Source: Hybos culiciformis
Lineage: Eukaryota; Arthropoda; Insecta; Diptera; Hybotidae
Assembly: GCA_964007475.1 (NCBI GenBank)
Contig: OZ023273.1
Location: 31,611,287 to 31,675,286, forward strand
Direction of reading: 5' to 3'
DNA length: 64,000 bases
The translations under genes and the position numbers were made by a program. The notes beneath the pieces were generated by a model that searched no databases, was not told the DNA's origin, and saw only the letters and a list, made by a program, of their open reading frames with translations. Every line of letters begins with the position of its first letter. Positions within the stretch are counted from its first letter, which is position 1. Shown in pieces: positions 40,765 to 51,345 of the stretch.

Positions 40765-41500
40765 AACACTAAAATAAGATTATTAATTACTATCGTCATT
40801 GGGAAAAAAAAGAATTTCAGTAGTTGACACCTCAATTATGTTTTTTCTTAAATTCAAAACTTTAAATTTTGATATTGCGTTTCGTCGACTTATAAAAAAA
40901 AAAACCCGCAAAACACCTTGCCCCCATCGTAAAGAATATATTTTCCACTTTCCAAAATGATTTGAGATGAAATCTTTGATCGAAGTCTTCAGATATCTCA
41001 TATTTAGTTTTTTTCACATATATATGTATAATTTTTTATTGATATTCTTCATATTTTTAATCTATCAAACAATTGAGGCGACTTTTTTATATGAAAAATC
41101 GCTGTCGCTGTCGTCGCCCCAATTGTGTTTTCACCTATCTTCCACAAAAAATGCTAAAATGGCAACTGTATATTTAATTCACGGCAACTCAACTCTGCTG
41201 GCAACTCTACATTAAAAAATTAACATTTTCTGATTTTCTCATTTCGAATCCAACAGCAGGAGAGGTAAGTCCAATTTTTTTTTATAGGAAAGGAATTTAG
41301 GAATATATGCGGTATAAAAAAATAACGGAATGAAACAAAAAAAAGTAGTTTTTTTTTTTGTTTTAGGAAAAAAAAAAGTAGAGTCTTTTTTTTTGTTTTA
41401 GAAAAAAAAAAATTAACCACTACTTTTTATTCCGTTGTTTTTTTATGTTACTTCAATGTTAATTTTTGCAATTAAATATTATTTACTTAATAAAATAATT
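40765..41500. other. Region downstream of SYCP2
   Basis: No exon recognised. A ctggcaactct word near 41200 and ggttgccaactc near 36256 are reminiscent of a shared repeat end, but I could not define an element. Confidence 0.4.
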
Positions 41501-41504
41501 TAGT

Positions 41505-41700
41505 CAACACGTGAAAATAAAATAGGCGTAAGTGCAGATGACGTAAACCACTCAGAATTGGCTGAAACTTGGTGGGGGTGTACAGGCGGTGCCCAAACCC
41601 CTAAAACTGATATCAGTTCTTGGGGATCGGGCCCCGTTTCGAAGATAATTAAGGTTTAATTCTAGCTAATTAAGGTTTAATTCAGATATATATTTTTAGG
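41505..41700. repeat. G+C-richer repeat remnant
   Basis: About 130 bases (ttggctgaaacttggtgggg through ggatcgggccccgtttcg) stand out from their surroundings. A short direct duplication of attaaggtttaattc lies at the 3' edge (about 41650-41685). No long frame survives. It looks like untranslated sequence of a retroelement or an old MITE; the class is not recognised. Confidence 0.45.
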
Positions 41701-42770
41701 AATCAAAAAAAAAAAAAAAAATTGAAAATAATTTGACACAAAATGTATTTCTTGGGTATGTTTTCGTACTAAAGATGATATCAATGTCAATTTAATTTTT
41801 TTTTTTTTAAAGAAATTATCAAAAATGTTTTTTATTTTTAAATTTTTATCCTTTTATTTTATTTTTATCCTGTTTGATAAAAATAATCGCTTAACATTGT
41901 CTGACATCTTTTTCGTAAATTTTTAAATTAGACAATGATTTAAAAGCTATTAATTAATACCGGTTTCTAGAATTTTAATTCAATTTTTTTTTATTAAAAT
42001 ATATAATTATTGAGTTGGGTAACAATTTCAAGAAGTTTAAGAAACTTAACACTTAATCAAAACTTAACTTACATAACGTAACTCACATTTTTCCAAAACC
42101 GAGATAAGTTCCCCAGTTTTAATATCCATTTTGCCCTGATTATAAATATAATATTTCCATAATGCTTGCACCCAAACATAAAACATTAACTTGAAATACC
42201 TTTTGGTTTTCTAATCTTACGCCTTCATGTAACAACAAAATTTGAAATAAAAATTATGACATTATCCAATAGTAGTAAAAATATCAAATTATCTACCAAG
42301 TCGTGATTCAAATCAAAATATCCACTTCCAAACAAAATTTCCTTCAAAGAATTTCCAAGTAGTGATATAAAAATCAATACAAAATATTCCTCATCATTAA
42401 TTGCTTAATTTTTAGAGAACATTCAAAATGTAATGGAAAAGTTAAACAATTTGTTGCTTTCACTTCATTTAAGTTTTCTTTTACCAACAAAACCTAAAAT
42501 TACGCATAATAGAAAGCAAAAAAAAAATATATTTAGGTATTTAGGTACAAAAAATGTATACATGTAGTTAATGAAAATAAACACGAATTATTTATTTTTA
42601 CTTTTTTTTTTTTCAAGACTATTATAATATCCCTTTAGAGTCCTTTTTTTTTATTTTTTTTTTCTTTCATCCACAATGTTCCTCTTTTGTTGTTATTTGT
42701 TATTATTAGTATTATTATTGGACAAATGCTTTGAAGGATCAAACAACAATAATAAAGGTTTCCAAACCAA
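41701..42770. other. A+T-rich spacer, no gene recognised
   Basis: No coding block or defined repeat seen. Homopolymer and TTATTA tracts near 42640-42720. Confidence 0.45.
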
Positions 42771-42799
42771 ACCAAATTTGTGTTCTTATCCATTTCCTC

Positions 42800-43290
42800 T
42801 TTTTATGAATCAAATTTGAATGAAATCGGAAGAACTTTTGTAGTCCTCCCCGGGAGGAATTTTGGGTAGGGTGCCATTCAAATTTTAAAATAAATAGCCT
42901 ATAACGACCGCGATACAAAGAGACGGTGTAAATTTCGAAACGATCGGTTGAGTGGTTTAGTTTTTAATATTTAATATTTTAATTTCTATATATTCGAAGA
43001 GGCCCCCTAAATTCGTGTGTTTAATTATTTTTATGTACCAAATTTGAATCAAATCTGACGAACTTTTGAAATCCGACCCCATGGGAGGTCTCTGGGTAGG
43101 AGGTCCCTGGGTAGGAGGCCAATCAAATTTTACAATAGCCTATAACGACCCCCGACCTGACACAAAGACATGGAGCAAGTTTGAAAACGATCGGTTGAGC
43201 GGTTTAGGAGCCTATCCGGAACAGACAAAGAGAGAAAGAGACAAAGGGACAACTTCTGCTTTATATATTAGATAGATATAGATTTATTTA
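42800..43290 (+). repeat. Two-unit direct repeat, retroelement 3' end type
   Basis: Two related units of about 230 bases lie in tandem (about 42803-42960 and 43034-43275). Each reads caaatttgaat.aaatc.g..gaacttttg, then a gggagg..tgggtagg block, then agcctataacgacc, then a cgatcggttgagtggttta-like phrase. The second ends in accgga-cagacaaagagag and an atagat run. Strings of this type (aatcggt..agcggttta..acagacaaa, with a simple tail) are common at the 3' ends of short insect retroelements. The 69-codon frame inside unit two is incidental. The exact class is not resolved. Confidence 0.55.
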
Positions 43291-43551
43291 GGCCGAAAGA
43301 TTTTTGGTGTTGAATATATTTTAATGACATTAGTTTCAAATGAAGTGAAAGTGAAAGCTTGTAATTACCCACTGGCGTTAGAGTTTCTTAAGTAATACCT
43401 TAATGAAAAAGGAATTGAGTATATTTTTTTTACAAACAATAAAATTCTATTTTATCAACTTCTTTAGACACTCTGTAATAACATTTTTTAAAACCATCAA
43501 CGTCATTTGTATTTGTGTATTTTTATGTTGAAGGATCAGCGTCAATAAAAC

Positions 43552-43627
<76 letters not shown>

Positions 43628-45339
43628 ATATATATCTTATTCATACTTTTGACAATTTGTCTAAGTGAAACATCTTAGCCAAATATTTTCTAGATTACAA
43701 AATAGTTAAATAATTTTTTTTTAAATTCTTCTTGCTTTGTAATTTATCAACTTTTTAAAATATTACAAAATGTTCTTCATCAAATTCTCAAATACAATGT
43801 AAATTGGAAAAAATTTATAATATTTATAATATATGAAAAAAGCAACGGCAAAAAAAAACAAGTCATTCAAATTATAAATATAGATATATTTATTTTTAGT
43901 TAGAATATAATATAATGTTATTCATTAATATAAATTTTAATTATTTATTCTCATGCGACACAAAAACACTATACGTTAGGGCTAAAAGATTAAAAAAAAG
44001 AATCTGACTGTGAGTAAAATTCCACATAATATAATTTTACTCATAAAATTACATATTATTTCGCTCACTAAATTCGTATTCAAGATAATTTATCATTAGT
44101 TGGGTTAGTAGTAATTATAGTTATGCATCAAGCTCTTTTTAAAAATTAATTCACAAGAGGCTGATTATATAGTTCTGACTGATGAAGTAAGTGAAACTAT
44201 TAAAACTAAAAAAACTTTTAGTTTCACTTATTTTTCAATATAATTTATTATAATAAGCTAGTAACGCTATTAGAATTTGTATAGAATGCAAAGATACGAA
44301 ATGATTATCTATATTCAAATCAAATTTTTTTTAAATGTATGTATTAAACTAGTCAGGGTTTTATCCCTAGTAAACAGAACTCTAATTTAATTTTTGATTA
44401 TTGATTTGGGTGGAAATATAAATTTTCAATCTAAACTGAATTTGAATATTTTAATATTTTTAAATTAGTAAATTTGCCCTAAGTATCAGAATTAAATTGA
44501 TTTTATTGAAGAAAAAGCTTGTTGGATAAACTGAAAATCACAAAAAATAATAAAAAAAGAAGTTACAACTAAAGTATATTACAAAAAAAGAATATGTCAA
44601 ACTTTTTTTTTAATTCAAATGATGTATTAACAGACCACTAAGTAGACTCAAATTTACCCCGTTAAGATCTCCAACGAAAGCGAAAATTTTAGTGTGGTGA
44701 GAATAGGTGTCAATTATTTTTAGGCAAAACGGCTTAGGGAGTGAGTAAATTTTAAGTTGTCAGCCAACTCAGTTGAATAAACATTCAACGAGTCTGTAAG
44801 CACCTTTAGCTTTAAAAATTTGTTTGATTTTTAAAAATCGGTTCATTTATTAGAGGTAGAACATATGAACAATCTGTTCACTCTAGTGGCCTCTTAAGGA
44901 AAGGATGATGGTTGAATTTTGTTATACGATATTTCCTTACTTATTTATTATTGAGATTTAATTATTTTTATATTTATAATAATTTTTATTTCCTTATCTT
45001 TAAATTAAATTTTAAAGTTGTAAGCCAAATTTATTTTCTTATAATGGTTTCCAAAGAAAAATTCAAGATTCATTATAGTATTATAGTTTTTTAATAGGGG
45101 CTTTTGAATTTTTTTTTTTGCTTTTATTTTTTAAATGAGATTTTTTTGAGTTTGTTTAACGAATATAACAATACTTGACTTATTTTACAGTCAAAAATTA
45201 AAAAAAAAGATTTCTGCCAATATAAATATAGTTGATTTTTAATTCTTGATTTCTTGATTTTATGGCATTTACGTATATCACAAAACACAGAATTATTATA
45301 GATAAGTTTTTCTAAAAAGAATATTATATACAATTTCAG
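43276..45339. other. A+T-rich spacer with TA microsatellite, no gene recognised
   Basis: Apart from the TA run at 43557-43623 and a hairpin at about 44191-44231 (aagtgaaacta facing tagtttcactt), no gene or defined transposon was recognised. Confidence 0.45.
43557..43623. repeat. TA dinucleotide microsatellite
   Basis: About 33 uninterrupted TA units. The minus-strand frame here is a poly Ile/Tyr artefact. Confidence 0.97.
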
Positions 45340-45694
45340 AACTTTTGATAAACTTCAACCTCAACAAATACAACCAACAAAACCAACAGGTCCATTCGGT
45401 TCTGATCCCGATATAGTTGAAGAAATAGAAAAAAATTGGACAAAATCTGATCAATCAAAACAAATTAAAATAGAACCAGTTGATTTAGCCTTTATGGATG
45501 ATCCTATTCGTATAGTGACTAAAGACGGTATAGGCTATCCAGAAGATAAATTTTGAACGTTTGATATCACTTGCAACGAATCCAAGCTCTACATTATTAT
45601 CTGGAGGAATTTATAATAATTATACAATGAGTCCACCCCAAAATTTATATGCAACGCGTATAATGACATCTCCAGCGGTAGAATCAACAACAAA
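45340..45694 (+). pseudogene. Unrecognised coding exon, frameshifted
   Basis: A caatttcag acceptor opens a frame of about 71 codons with non-repetitive composition (GPFGSDPDIVEEIEKNW, then IKIEPVDLAFMDDPIRIV) that stops at a TGA in a T-run (45554-45556). Shifting one base continues it with FERLISLATNPSSTLLSGG through MSPPQNLYATRIMTSP to an aa|gtaaaa donor at 45694. The composition is clearly coding, unlike the surroundings. I do not recognise the family. It precedes pieces I read as ULK/Atg1, so it may be the linker between kinase domain and C-terminal domain of such a protein, but I cannot show it. Confidence 0.55.
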
Positions 45695-45984
45695 GTAAAA
45701 AATACTTTAATTTTTTCGAATCAATTTCTCTAATTTTTTTTACAATGCAGACTGAAACCTAATTTCCACACAAAAATATTTACTAGCTGCATTTTTTTTT
45801 TAATACAAAAGTCATCTTTTTCGTGTGTGATAATACCTACCTATGTTCAACCGAAATATTTTTTTTTTGTGGAAATATACCTTCGAATATTATCTTCTAC
45901 ATATACATACAACAAAACATTTCTTTTCCGCTACAAAAATAAAAATTCATGAACAAAAATTACGTAAAAATTTTTAGTTTTATT

Positions 45985-46110
45985 CAAAACTAGCTGTACC
46001 CGCACACACGTTGTTGTGGAACACACGTTTTAAGTGAAATTTTTGTTGTCAGATTGAAGAACAATTATAGGAGCTAGTTATTTTATAAATTTGGGAAAAT
46101 ATCATATAGT
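45985..46110 (+). repeat. Short insect retroelement 5' remnant
   Basis: The phrase aaaactagctgtacccgcacacacg is the kind of opening seen at the 5' end of common short insect repeats whose 3' ends resemble those at 42800-43290. It lies in the intron-like gap between two pseudogene exons. Boundaries are uncertain. Confidence 0.4.
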
Positions 46111-46449
46111 ATCCAATTTAAATTATTCGAGTGAAATTTTTTATAAATTTTGAGATTATACATATCGATGAACAAAAAAAATATTTACATTCAAATGAAC
46201 TTTATTTTATATGAAGATTTTGTATTCGAATTTTCAAGAACATTCAATTTAACATTAATTTTTTATTTTAATTTTTATTTTTTCATTTATGAGTACTATT
46301 ACTATTTTTAATTCTTAATTAATATAATTATAATGGATCCATTTCAAATTTCATTTAAAAATTAAAAATGGACGAGTTTTGTTTACTTACCAGAGGTACC
46401 TAGACCGAAATATATTTTGGAATTTAACAAATTTTTTTTTGTAATATAG

Positions 46450-46995
46450 AGCCGATTGAAATGAATACTATAAATACAGCTACATTAAAAAAATCCTGGT
46501 ATACTATGTGAAAGTGGTCAAAATAGCGGAATTAGTATCCCAGAGGATTCAGATGATTTGGTATTAGTTCCAAATAATCTTCCAGAAGATCAAAATGTTG
46601 ATTATGACAAGAAGTAAACAAAATATAAACCCTTTTTCTATTGACTGTTTTCAAATATTAACTCGGTTCTTTTCTATAGACTTAGTAGGCAACCGCAATC
46701 AAGTCCACCAAGACCATCATTACCCATTTCAGAGCCGAAGCCAGTTTCTGCAATTCCTGCAATTCCTCGAGCATTTACATTGCCGGAAATCGGTGCAACT
46801 GGTCTTCATAGTTTATCGGTGCAACTGGACTTCATAGTTTATTAGATACTAATAATTCAGACGGTAGTGGCAATGATCAAAATTGTGGTAACGGTGGGAT
46901 AATACCCTACCATTTCACGCACCAGAATTATCAGAAGAAACATTAATGGGTCGTTCAACCCAACGTTGTATATTCCAACGTAGTTTGTGGTTTTG
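46450..46995 (+). pseudogene. ULK/Atg1-like autophagy kinase fragment, broken
   Basis: Two exon pieces with splice sites (46450-46613, donor gtaaac; then from 46680 after tttctatag) join in phase. The first contains EDSDDLVLVPNNLPED, resembling the conserved DTDDFVLVP stretch in the linker of ULK1/2, kinases that start autophagy. The second is Ser/Pro-rich (SSPPRPSLPISEPKP) and, after shifts, reaches FHAPELSEETLM, matching the start of the ULK C-terminal helical domain that binds Atg13. Breaks: a frame change near 46490, an inexact duplication of atcggtgcaactgg.cttcatagttt, and a shift near 46905. No kinase domain lies nearby. Introns are kept, so it came from DNA duplication rather than retrocopying. 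Family call by motif only. Confidence 0.6.
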
Positions 46996-47775
46996 AGCTG
47001 TCAACATTTTTTATGCTTGCAAAAATAATACCATCAGATGGTAAATGAACTTGCCCGGTTTTGTAATAAAACGGTCACAAGTTTATTAATTTAGAATAGT
47101 ATATAGGCCTGAAAGAAATATTTGAATACGGAAATCATGGCAGATGAATGCTTCTTATCATTAGCGGCTATTTTTATTGTAAGGTAAGCAATTTTTTGTA
47201 CATAATATAAAAAAAAAATTAATTTTTGATATATAATTTTAGGATAAAAAAGTACATAAATGCAATTCCTGCAATTCCTCGAGCATTTACATTGCCGGAA
47301 ATCGGTGCAACTGGTCTTCATAGTTTATCGGTGCAACTGGACTTCATAGTTTATTAGATACTAATAATTCAGACGGTAGTGGCAATGATCAAAATTGTGG
47401 TAACGGTGGGATAATACCCTACCATTTCACGCACCAGAATTATCAGAAGAAACATTAATGGGTCGTTCAACCCAACGTTATATATTCCAACGTAGTTTGT
47501 GGTTTTGAGCTGTCAACATTTTTTATGCTTGCAAAAATAATACCATCAGATGGTAAATGAACTTGCCCGGTTTTGTAATAAAACGGTCACAAGTTTATTA
47601 ATTTAGAATAGTATATAGGCCTGAAAGAAATATTTGAATACGGAAATCATGGCAGATGAATGCTTCTTATCATTAGCGGCTATTTTTATTGTAAGGTAAG
47701 CAATTTTTTGTACATAATATAAAAAAAAAAATAATAATTTTTGATATATAATTTTAGGATAAAAAAGTACATAAA
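46749..47775 (+). repeat. 512-bp near-perfect tandem duplication
   Basis: 46749-47260 is repeated at 47261-47775. The visible differences are one base (acgttgtat versus acgttatat) and a small length change in an A-run. The unit starts inside the ULK-like exon, spans its end and an intron, and ends 18 bases into the WNK-like exon (..tacataaa). The junction therefore cuts both coding pieces. Either a very recent duplication or a haplotype/assembly error. Confidence 0.95.
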
Positions 47776-47933
47776 GCAGAAAGATTACGATTCCATGAAG
47801 AAGCGGAAATGTTGAAAAAATTGCGACACCAATTAATCCAAATATTGTACGTTTTTATAAATATTGGGAAACAAATGTTGGTAAAAAAGATCGTTCTAGT
47901 CACTGAATTGATGCACTCAGGAGAATTAAAATC
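47758..47933 (+). pseudogene. WNK kinase-domain exon, frameshifted
   Basis: An attttag acceptor opens DKKVHKAERL followed by RFHEEAEMLKKLRH, then after a two-base slip NPNIVRFYKYWE, then after a one-base change in an A-run IVLVTELMHSGELK up to a tc|gtaagt donor. These are subdomains III-V of WNK (with-no-lysine) protein kinases, which control SPAK/OSR1 kinases and thereby cation-chloride cotransporters. The preceding 62-bp stretch (gtaagc...ttttag) looks like an intron. Neither the glycine-loop exon nor the catalytic-loop exons were found, and the two shifts leave no intact frame. The shifts could be read errors, but the missing neighbours argue for a relic. Confidence 0.75.
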
Positions 47934-48396
47934 GTAAGTAAGATATTATATTATTTTGTATAATAATATAAATTATTTTGTGGAAGTTCTAGTTATTTTC
48001 TTCTACTGCAAACTTGAATAAAAAGCCGAACGAAAAGAATTAATATAATTGATTTATTCCATTTATGTTTAAAACTAATCAGATGAAAAAGAATGAAACA
48101 AGCTTCTTTATAAAAAAAAAAATAAAAAAAAAAAAAAACAACACACTATATCAATATCTCAGTTTGTATGGGTTTTTCTTTTTTTGTAATAATTATATCT
48201 TAATTAAAAATGATTTTTATCTTAAGAAAAAATATTTCTTAATTTTGTAAACATTTATTTTAACGAATTTAGTTAAATTTAATATTAAAATTTGATTATT
48301 TTACGTAAAAATCAGAATTTTTTTTATAACTTTTTTTGAGTTTTGTTGACTAGAATTTATTATGTTTTTAATATTATAATAGGAATATGTTTGCAG

Positions 48397-48489
48397 AAGA
48401 AAATTATGGGTATCAGAGAAATGTTAAAGTTAATTGACGAAAAATTGAGATTCAACTGGGTCAATGAAGAAATCGTAGAGATTAAGTAG
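48397..48489 (+). pseudogene. Possible small coding exon, unrecognised
   Basis: After a tttgcag acceptor, 30 codons run open to TAG with a charged composition (KKIMGIREMLKLIDEKLRF, then NWVNEEIVEIK). No donor or family match. It may belong to the same decayed cluster or may be chance. Confidence 0.3.
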
Positions 48490-48814
48490 AGACCCGTCGG
48501 TCGGTCTAAATTACTGAATATCTTTTAGGCACCATTCCTTGCTAACCATAGAATTTTCTAAACATTTAATTTTCTGATTATCAAAAGTCGGTTTTTAAAG
48601 CATTTTAAAGCTTTTATTTTATGTGAAACGCTAGAAATTAAATAGAAGCTCATAGACCTGATTAACTTAATATCTGCAAAAAAGGAAGCTTTGAATTTTC
48701 TAAAAAAAAAATGTGTATCTGAATAATCTTAAAACCTTTATTGAATATTGTTTTTTATAACGAAAAATATTTAACAAAAAATATTTCTTTATCATCATAT
48801 GAACAGATATATTA

Positions 48815-48951
48815 AAAAGTAAAACAATTAGCTAATTGTCCTTGCTATGACAAAAAGCAATTTTTGCTAATGTCATTCACTAATTGGATTTGAACTGTAT
48901 ACATAGCAAAAAATATGCAGAAAATATAGTTTGCCGCAGCTGCTTTCAGTC
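48815..48951. mobile_element. Partial MITE copy (family of 56326)
   Basis: The phrases ccttgctatgacaaaaagc, gctaatgtc, ggatttgaact and cagaaaatatagtttgccgcagctgctttcagt match, in the same order, the right-hand part of the element at 56326-56875 and the reverse complement of the copy at 59993. The right end is near 48951. The left end is not defined. Confidence 0.55.
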
Positions 48952-49205
48952 TCGTAAAATTTTCTAATATTTTTAAGAGGCAAAAATTAGTGTTAGGAAA
49001 TTACATACTTCAGTTCAAATTACGATTATACCATTTTTCGGAACCCTAGCATATTAATTTGATTTCAATAGAACATTTTTCTTCAATCCTAGAGACTGTC
49101 TAGAACTGTCTAAAATAAAGTTTCTATTATCTAATTATTTTTTTATATAAATAATATCAACCGCATCATAGTTATCTAATAATAATGTTGTTATTTTATT
49201 GACAG

Positions 49206-49405
49206 ACTGATACTCTCAACCCATTTGAAGCCGGTAATGGGAATTTTTTGTCTCTGCTTATGGCAACTATGACGCTGTGGACAGACATCGTCAACAAAAT
49301 TTAGATAAAGATGATAAACATTTGGGAAGTTTGCAGTCACTAACGTCAGTGGAGGATCCTTTGCAGGAATTAGCTGATCTACGAAGACAGTTTGTTTACC
49401 TTCAG
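49206..49405 (+). pseudogene. Unrecognised coding exon with T-run frameshift
   Basis: A ttattgacag acceptor opens TDTLNPFEAGNGNF. A one-base change in a T6 run then moves into SAYGNYDAVDRHRQQNLDKD, SLQSLTSVEDPLQELADL and RRQFVYLQ, ending at a cag|gtattt donor in phase 0. The sequence is non-repetitive, more G+C-rich than its surroundings and clearly coding in character. The helical DPLQELADLRRQF part could be a coiled coil. I do not recognise the protein. The next candidate exon in the same phase is 50893-50958. Either a decayed exon or a real exon carrying a read error. Confidence 0.55.
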
Positions 49406-50103
49406 GTATTTGCAAGTTTTTTTCTTTTAAATACATTTATATTTATTTTGTTTCAATATACCTACATCTATTTAAAAGTTTAATAATTAAAGAATAAGAA
49501 AACCTATGTGTTTTATTCGTTTACATAAGATTTATCAAATTCTTCCAATAATATTGGCCAATATTAATAAAATTTACAAATTCAAGTGAAGGAAGAAAAA
49601 TATATACATATCTCAACTTATGAAAATTCATAATTCATTCATTAAAATTTCATCGCATAAAAATATGAGTTAAATTTTTCAATTATATAAAACAAATAAA
49701 TTTTTACAATTTTAATAATTTTTTATTGAAAGTTTATTTTTAACCAATTTGTTAGAAGTCTGAATTACAACTAACTTTACTACAATTTTAAGACTTAAAA
49801 ATAGAAACGAAAAAATTAGTATCAGCAAAATTGTCATTAAGTGTGTGAAACTTTAAAGAAAAAAAATTTGTAATTGGAAACGATACATAAATTTTATCGT
49901 AAAAGTGCAAGATCACAAAAATTATAAAGTTGTTATACGCAAAAGTCAAAGGGTATTCTGGTCTAGAGGCACGAATTTATTGCAATTTTTGAAGTGCTGT
50001 AAAAAAAAAAACCAATCAATATTTTTACTATCCATTTTTTTTAGGATATTTATTTATGTTTTAAGAATACAGTAAAAAAAAAAAAAAAGTAAAAAAATCA
50101 AAA
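49406..50103. other. A+T-rich spacer, no gene recognised
   Basis: Sits between two coding-like exons and may be an intron. Nothing else seen. Confidence 0.4.
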
Positions 50104-50211
50104 TTCAATGAGCTCGCAGCTGATGAAGTGGGGGCTCTCAAAAAGCTGGCACGTGACCATTCCCACGATTCAGCCCTTTTGGCAATTTGGAGAAAAAAAA
50201 AAAAAAAAAAA
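50104..50211 (+). pseudogene. Small coding-like fragment with A tail
   Basis: About 30 codons (FNELAADEVGALKKLARDH, then SHDSALLAIWR) are open and G+C-richer than the flanks. They end directly in a pure A run (about 50193-50211), itself 9 bases from the hAT target duplication. The A run suggests a truncated retrocopied piece. The protein family is not recognised. Confidence 0.35.
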
Positions 50212-50228
50212 CGATTATTAATCTATAG

Positions 50229-50590
50229 CATACTTGGCCAAACTGCGGCTCGCGAGCCGCATGCGGCTCTCGCTCTTCTTCACTGCGGCTCTAGCCACAT
50301 TCGAAAAAATATTGTTAAAAATTGTTTTTAAAAAATACTATTTAAAAAAACCGTTTTCTTATGTAATGTATTGGTTGTAATTATAATTTTTCTTTATAAA
50401 TAAACATACATGGGATTTTTTTTAAATAAATTATGAATGAAAATAAAGATAAATGAAAATGGCAATAAAGACAGTTTACATATCGTCGGTCTCGTTTTCT
50501 TCTTATATTGTTATATTTCTAATTGCGGCTCTCGACAATTCTGATTTTTGTAATTTCGGCTCCTGTTGGGATAAAGTCTGGCCACCCCTG
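50229..50590. mobile_element. hAT-like MITE with GCGGCTC repeats, 362 bp
   Basis: The left end is CATACTTGGCCAAACTGCGG and the right end is AGTCTGGCCACCCCTG. They are flanked by an exact 8-bp target duplication ATCTATAG (50221-50228, 50591-50598). The first 70 bases hold opposed gcggctc/gagccgc words. The TGGCCAAAC/TGGCCACCCCTG ends put it close to the elements at 5922 and 6973. No transposase is present, so movement would need an autonomous hAT elsewhere. Confidence 0.9.
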
Positions 50591-50892
50591 ATCTATAGGA
50601 ATCTATAATAGGAATGGCGACTGCTTGAAGAAAAATTTGTTTTTGCACCAATTTTTTTTAGTTTTTGGAAATTTTTAAAAATAGTAAACATTGCCGCCAA
50701 TCTTTTTACCAATTTTCTTGCATATATATATTTTTCAATTATTTCACAATTAATTTGTAGATTAAACTCATAATTAAACTCATAATTTTTGTTTTATTTT
50801 CATTTAATTTTTGTTTGTTCATTCTCAAAAATTTATTTACACTTTCAATATCGTTAATTAGAGTATTTTTACACTTTCATTATGTCCTTCAG

Positions 50893-50958
50893 CGAACAGT
50901 AAGGTGCCATCAGCATACAGCGCAACACCAATCTGAAGGTGGTAAAGGTTACGGTAGT
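50893..50958 (+). pseudogene. 22-codon candidate exon, unrecognised
   Basis: Between a tgtccttcag acceptor and a consensus gtaagt donor lie exactly 22 open codons (RTVRCHQHTAQ, then HQSEGGKGYGS), phase 0 at both ends. That phase matches the donor at 49405, so the two could be neighbouring exons of one gene. The alternative is a minus-strand reading across the same bases (VALYADGTLLF) that loosely resembles the YADD box of a reverse transcriptase. I prefer the plus-strand exon because of the splice sites. Confidence 0.4.
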
Positions 50959-51077
50959 GTAAGTTGAAAAAAAAGTAATGCATATATATATATATAATAT
51001 GTATATATGTATAAACTTTTTTGAGAATTAATTTTTTTTTTATTTTTTTTTTGGAATTTTTGAATTTTTGTCGGACT

Positions 51078-51176
51078 GGTGTGAAGTTATCCACGACTAC
51101 GCGACCCAAAGACCTCCTACCCAGTACTCCCTGCAACTAAGAATCTTGCTTCATGGGCCGTGGATAACTTGACACC
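51078..51176. repeat. 17-bp inverted repeat, about 99 bp span
   Basis: GGTGTGAAGTTATCCAC (51078-51094) is opposed by GTGGATAACTTGACACC (51160-51176), one mismatch in 17. The 65-base interior is G+C-rich. It could be a small MITE or a structured RNA stem. Confidence 0.8.
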
Positions 51177-51211
51177 TTTAAAGATGCTGCTAAGCAGTAA
51201 GATAAATCATG

Positions 51212-51290
51212 AATTGTCCCAGAAAAAAAAACCCCATAAAACCGAAAATTATTTCAAACGAAAATGGTTGGTTTTTTTTCTGGGACAGTT
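51212..51290. repeat. 79-bp inverted-repeat mini-element
   Basis: AATTGTCCCAGAAAAAAA at the left is opposed by the reverse complement of AACTGTCCCAGAAAAAAA at the right, about 21 bases with one mismatch. Very short for a MITE and without a clear target duplication. Confidence 0.75.
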
Positions 51291-51345
51291 CTTAATATTT
51301 TTATTTCTAATAGTTTTTTAAATTTTTAGTATAATTAATATTGGT

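Noticed and set aside
43066..43275. 69-codon protein with WVGGPWVGG repeats
   Set aside because: It lies inside a retroelement-type repeat unit and its repeats come from duplicated tgggtaggag words.
44158..44205. Duplicate of the end of SYCP2 exon 6
   Set aside because: The words gctgattatat and gatgaagtaagtgaaa recur, but nothing upstream of them matches the exon, so I treat it as coincidence or a very short relic.
50858..51136. Minus-strand reverse transcriptase with a YADD-like box (VALYADGTLLF)
   Set aside because: Only one weak motif with G in place of the second D and no other RT blocks. The plus strand offers an exact 22-codon exon with consensus splice sites.
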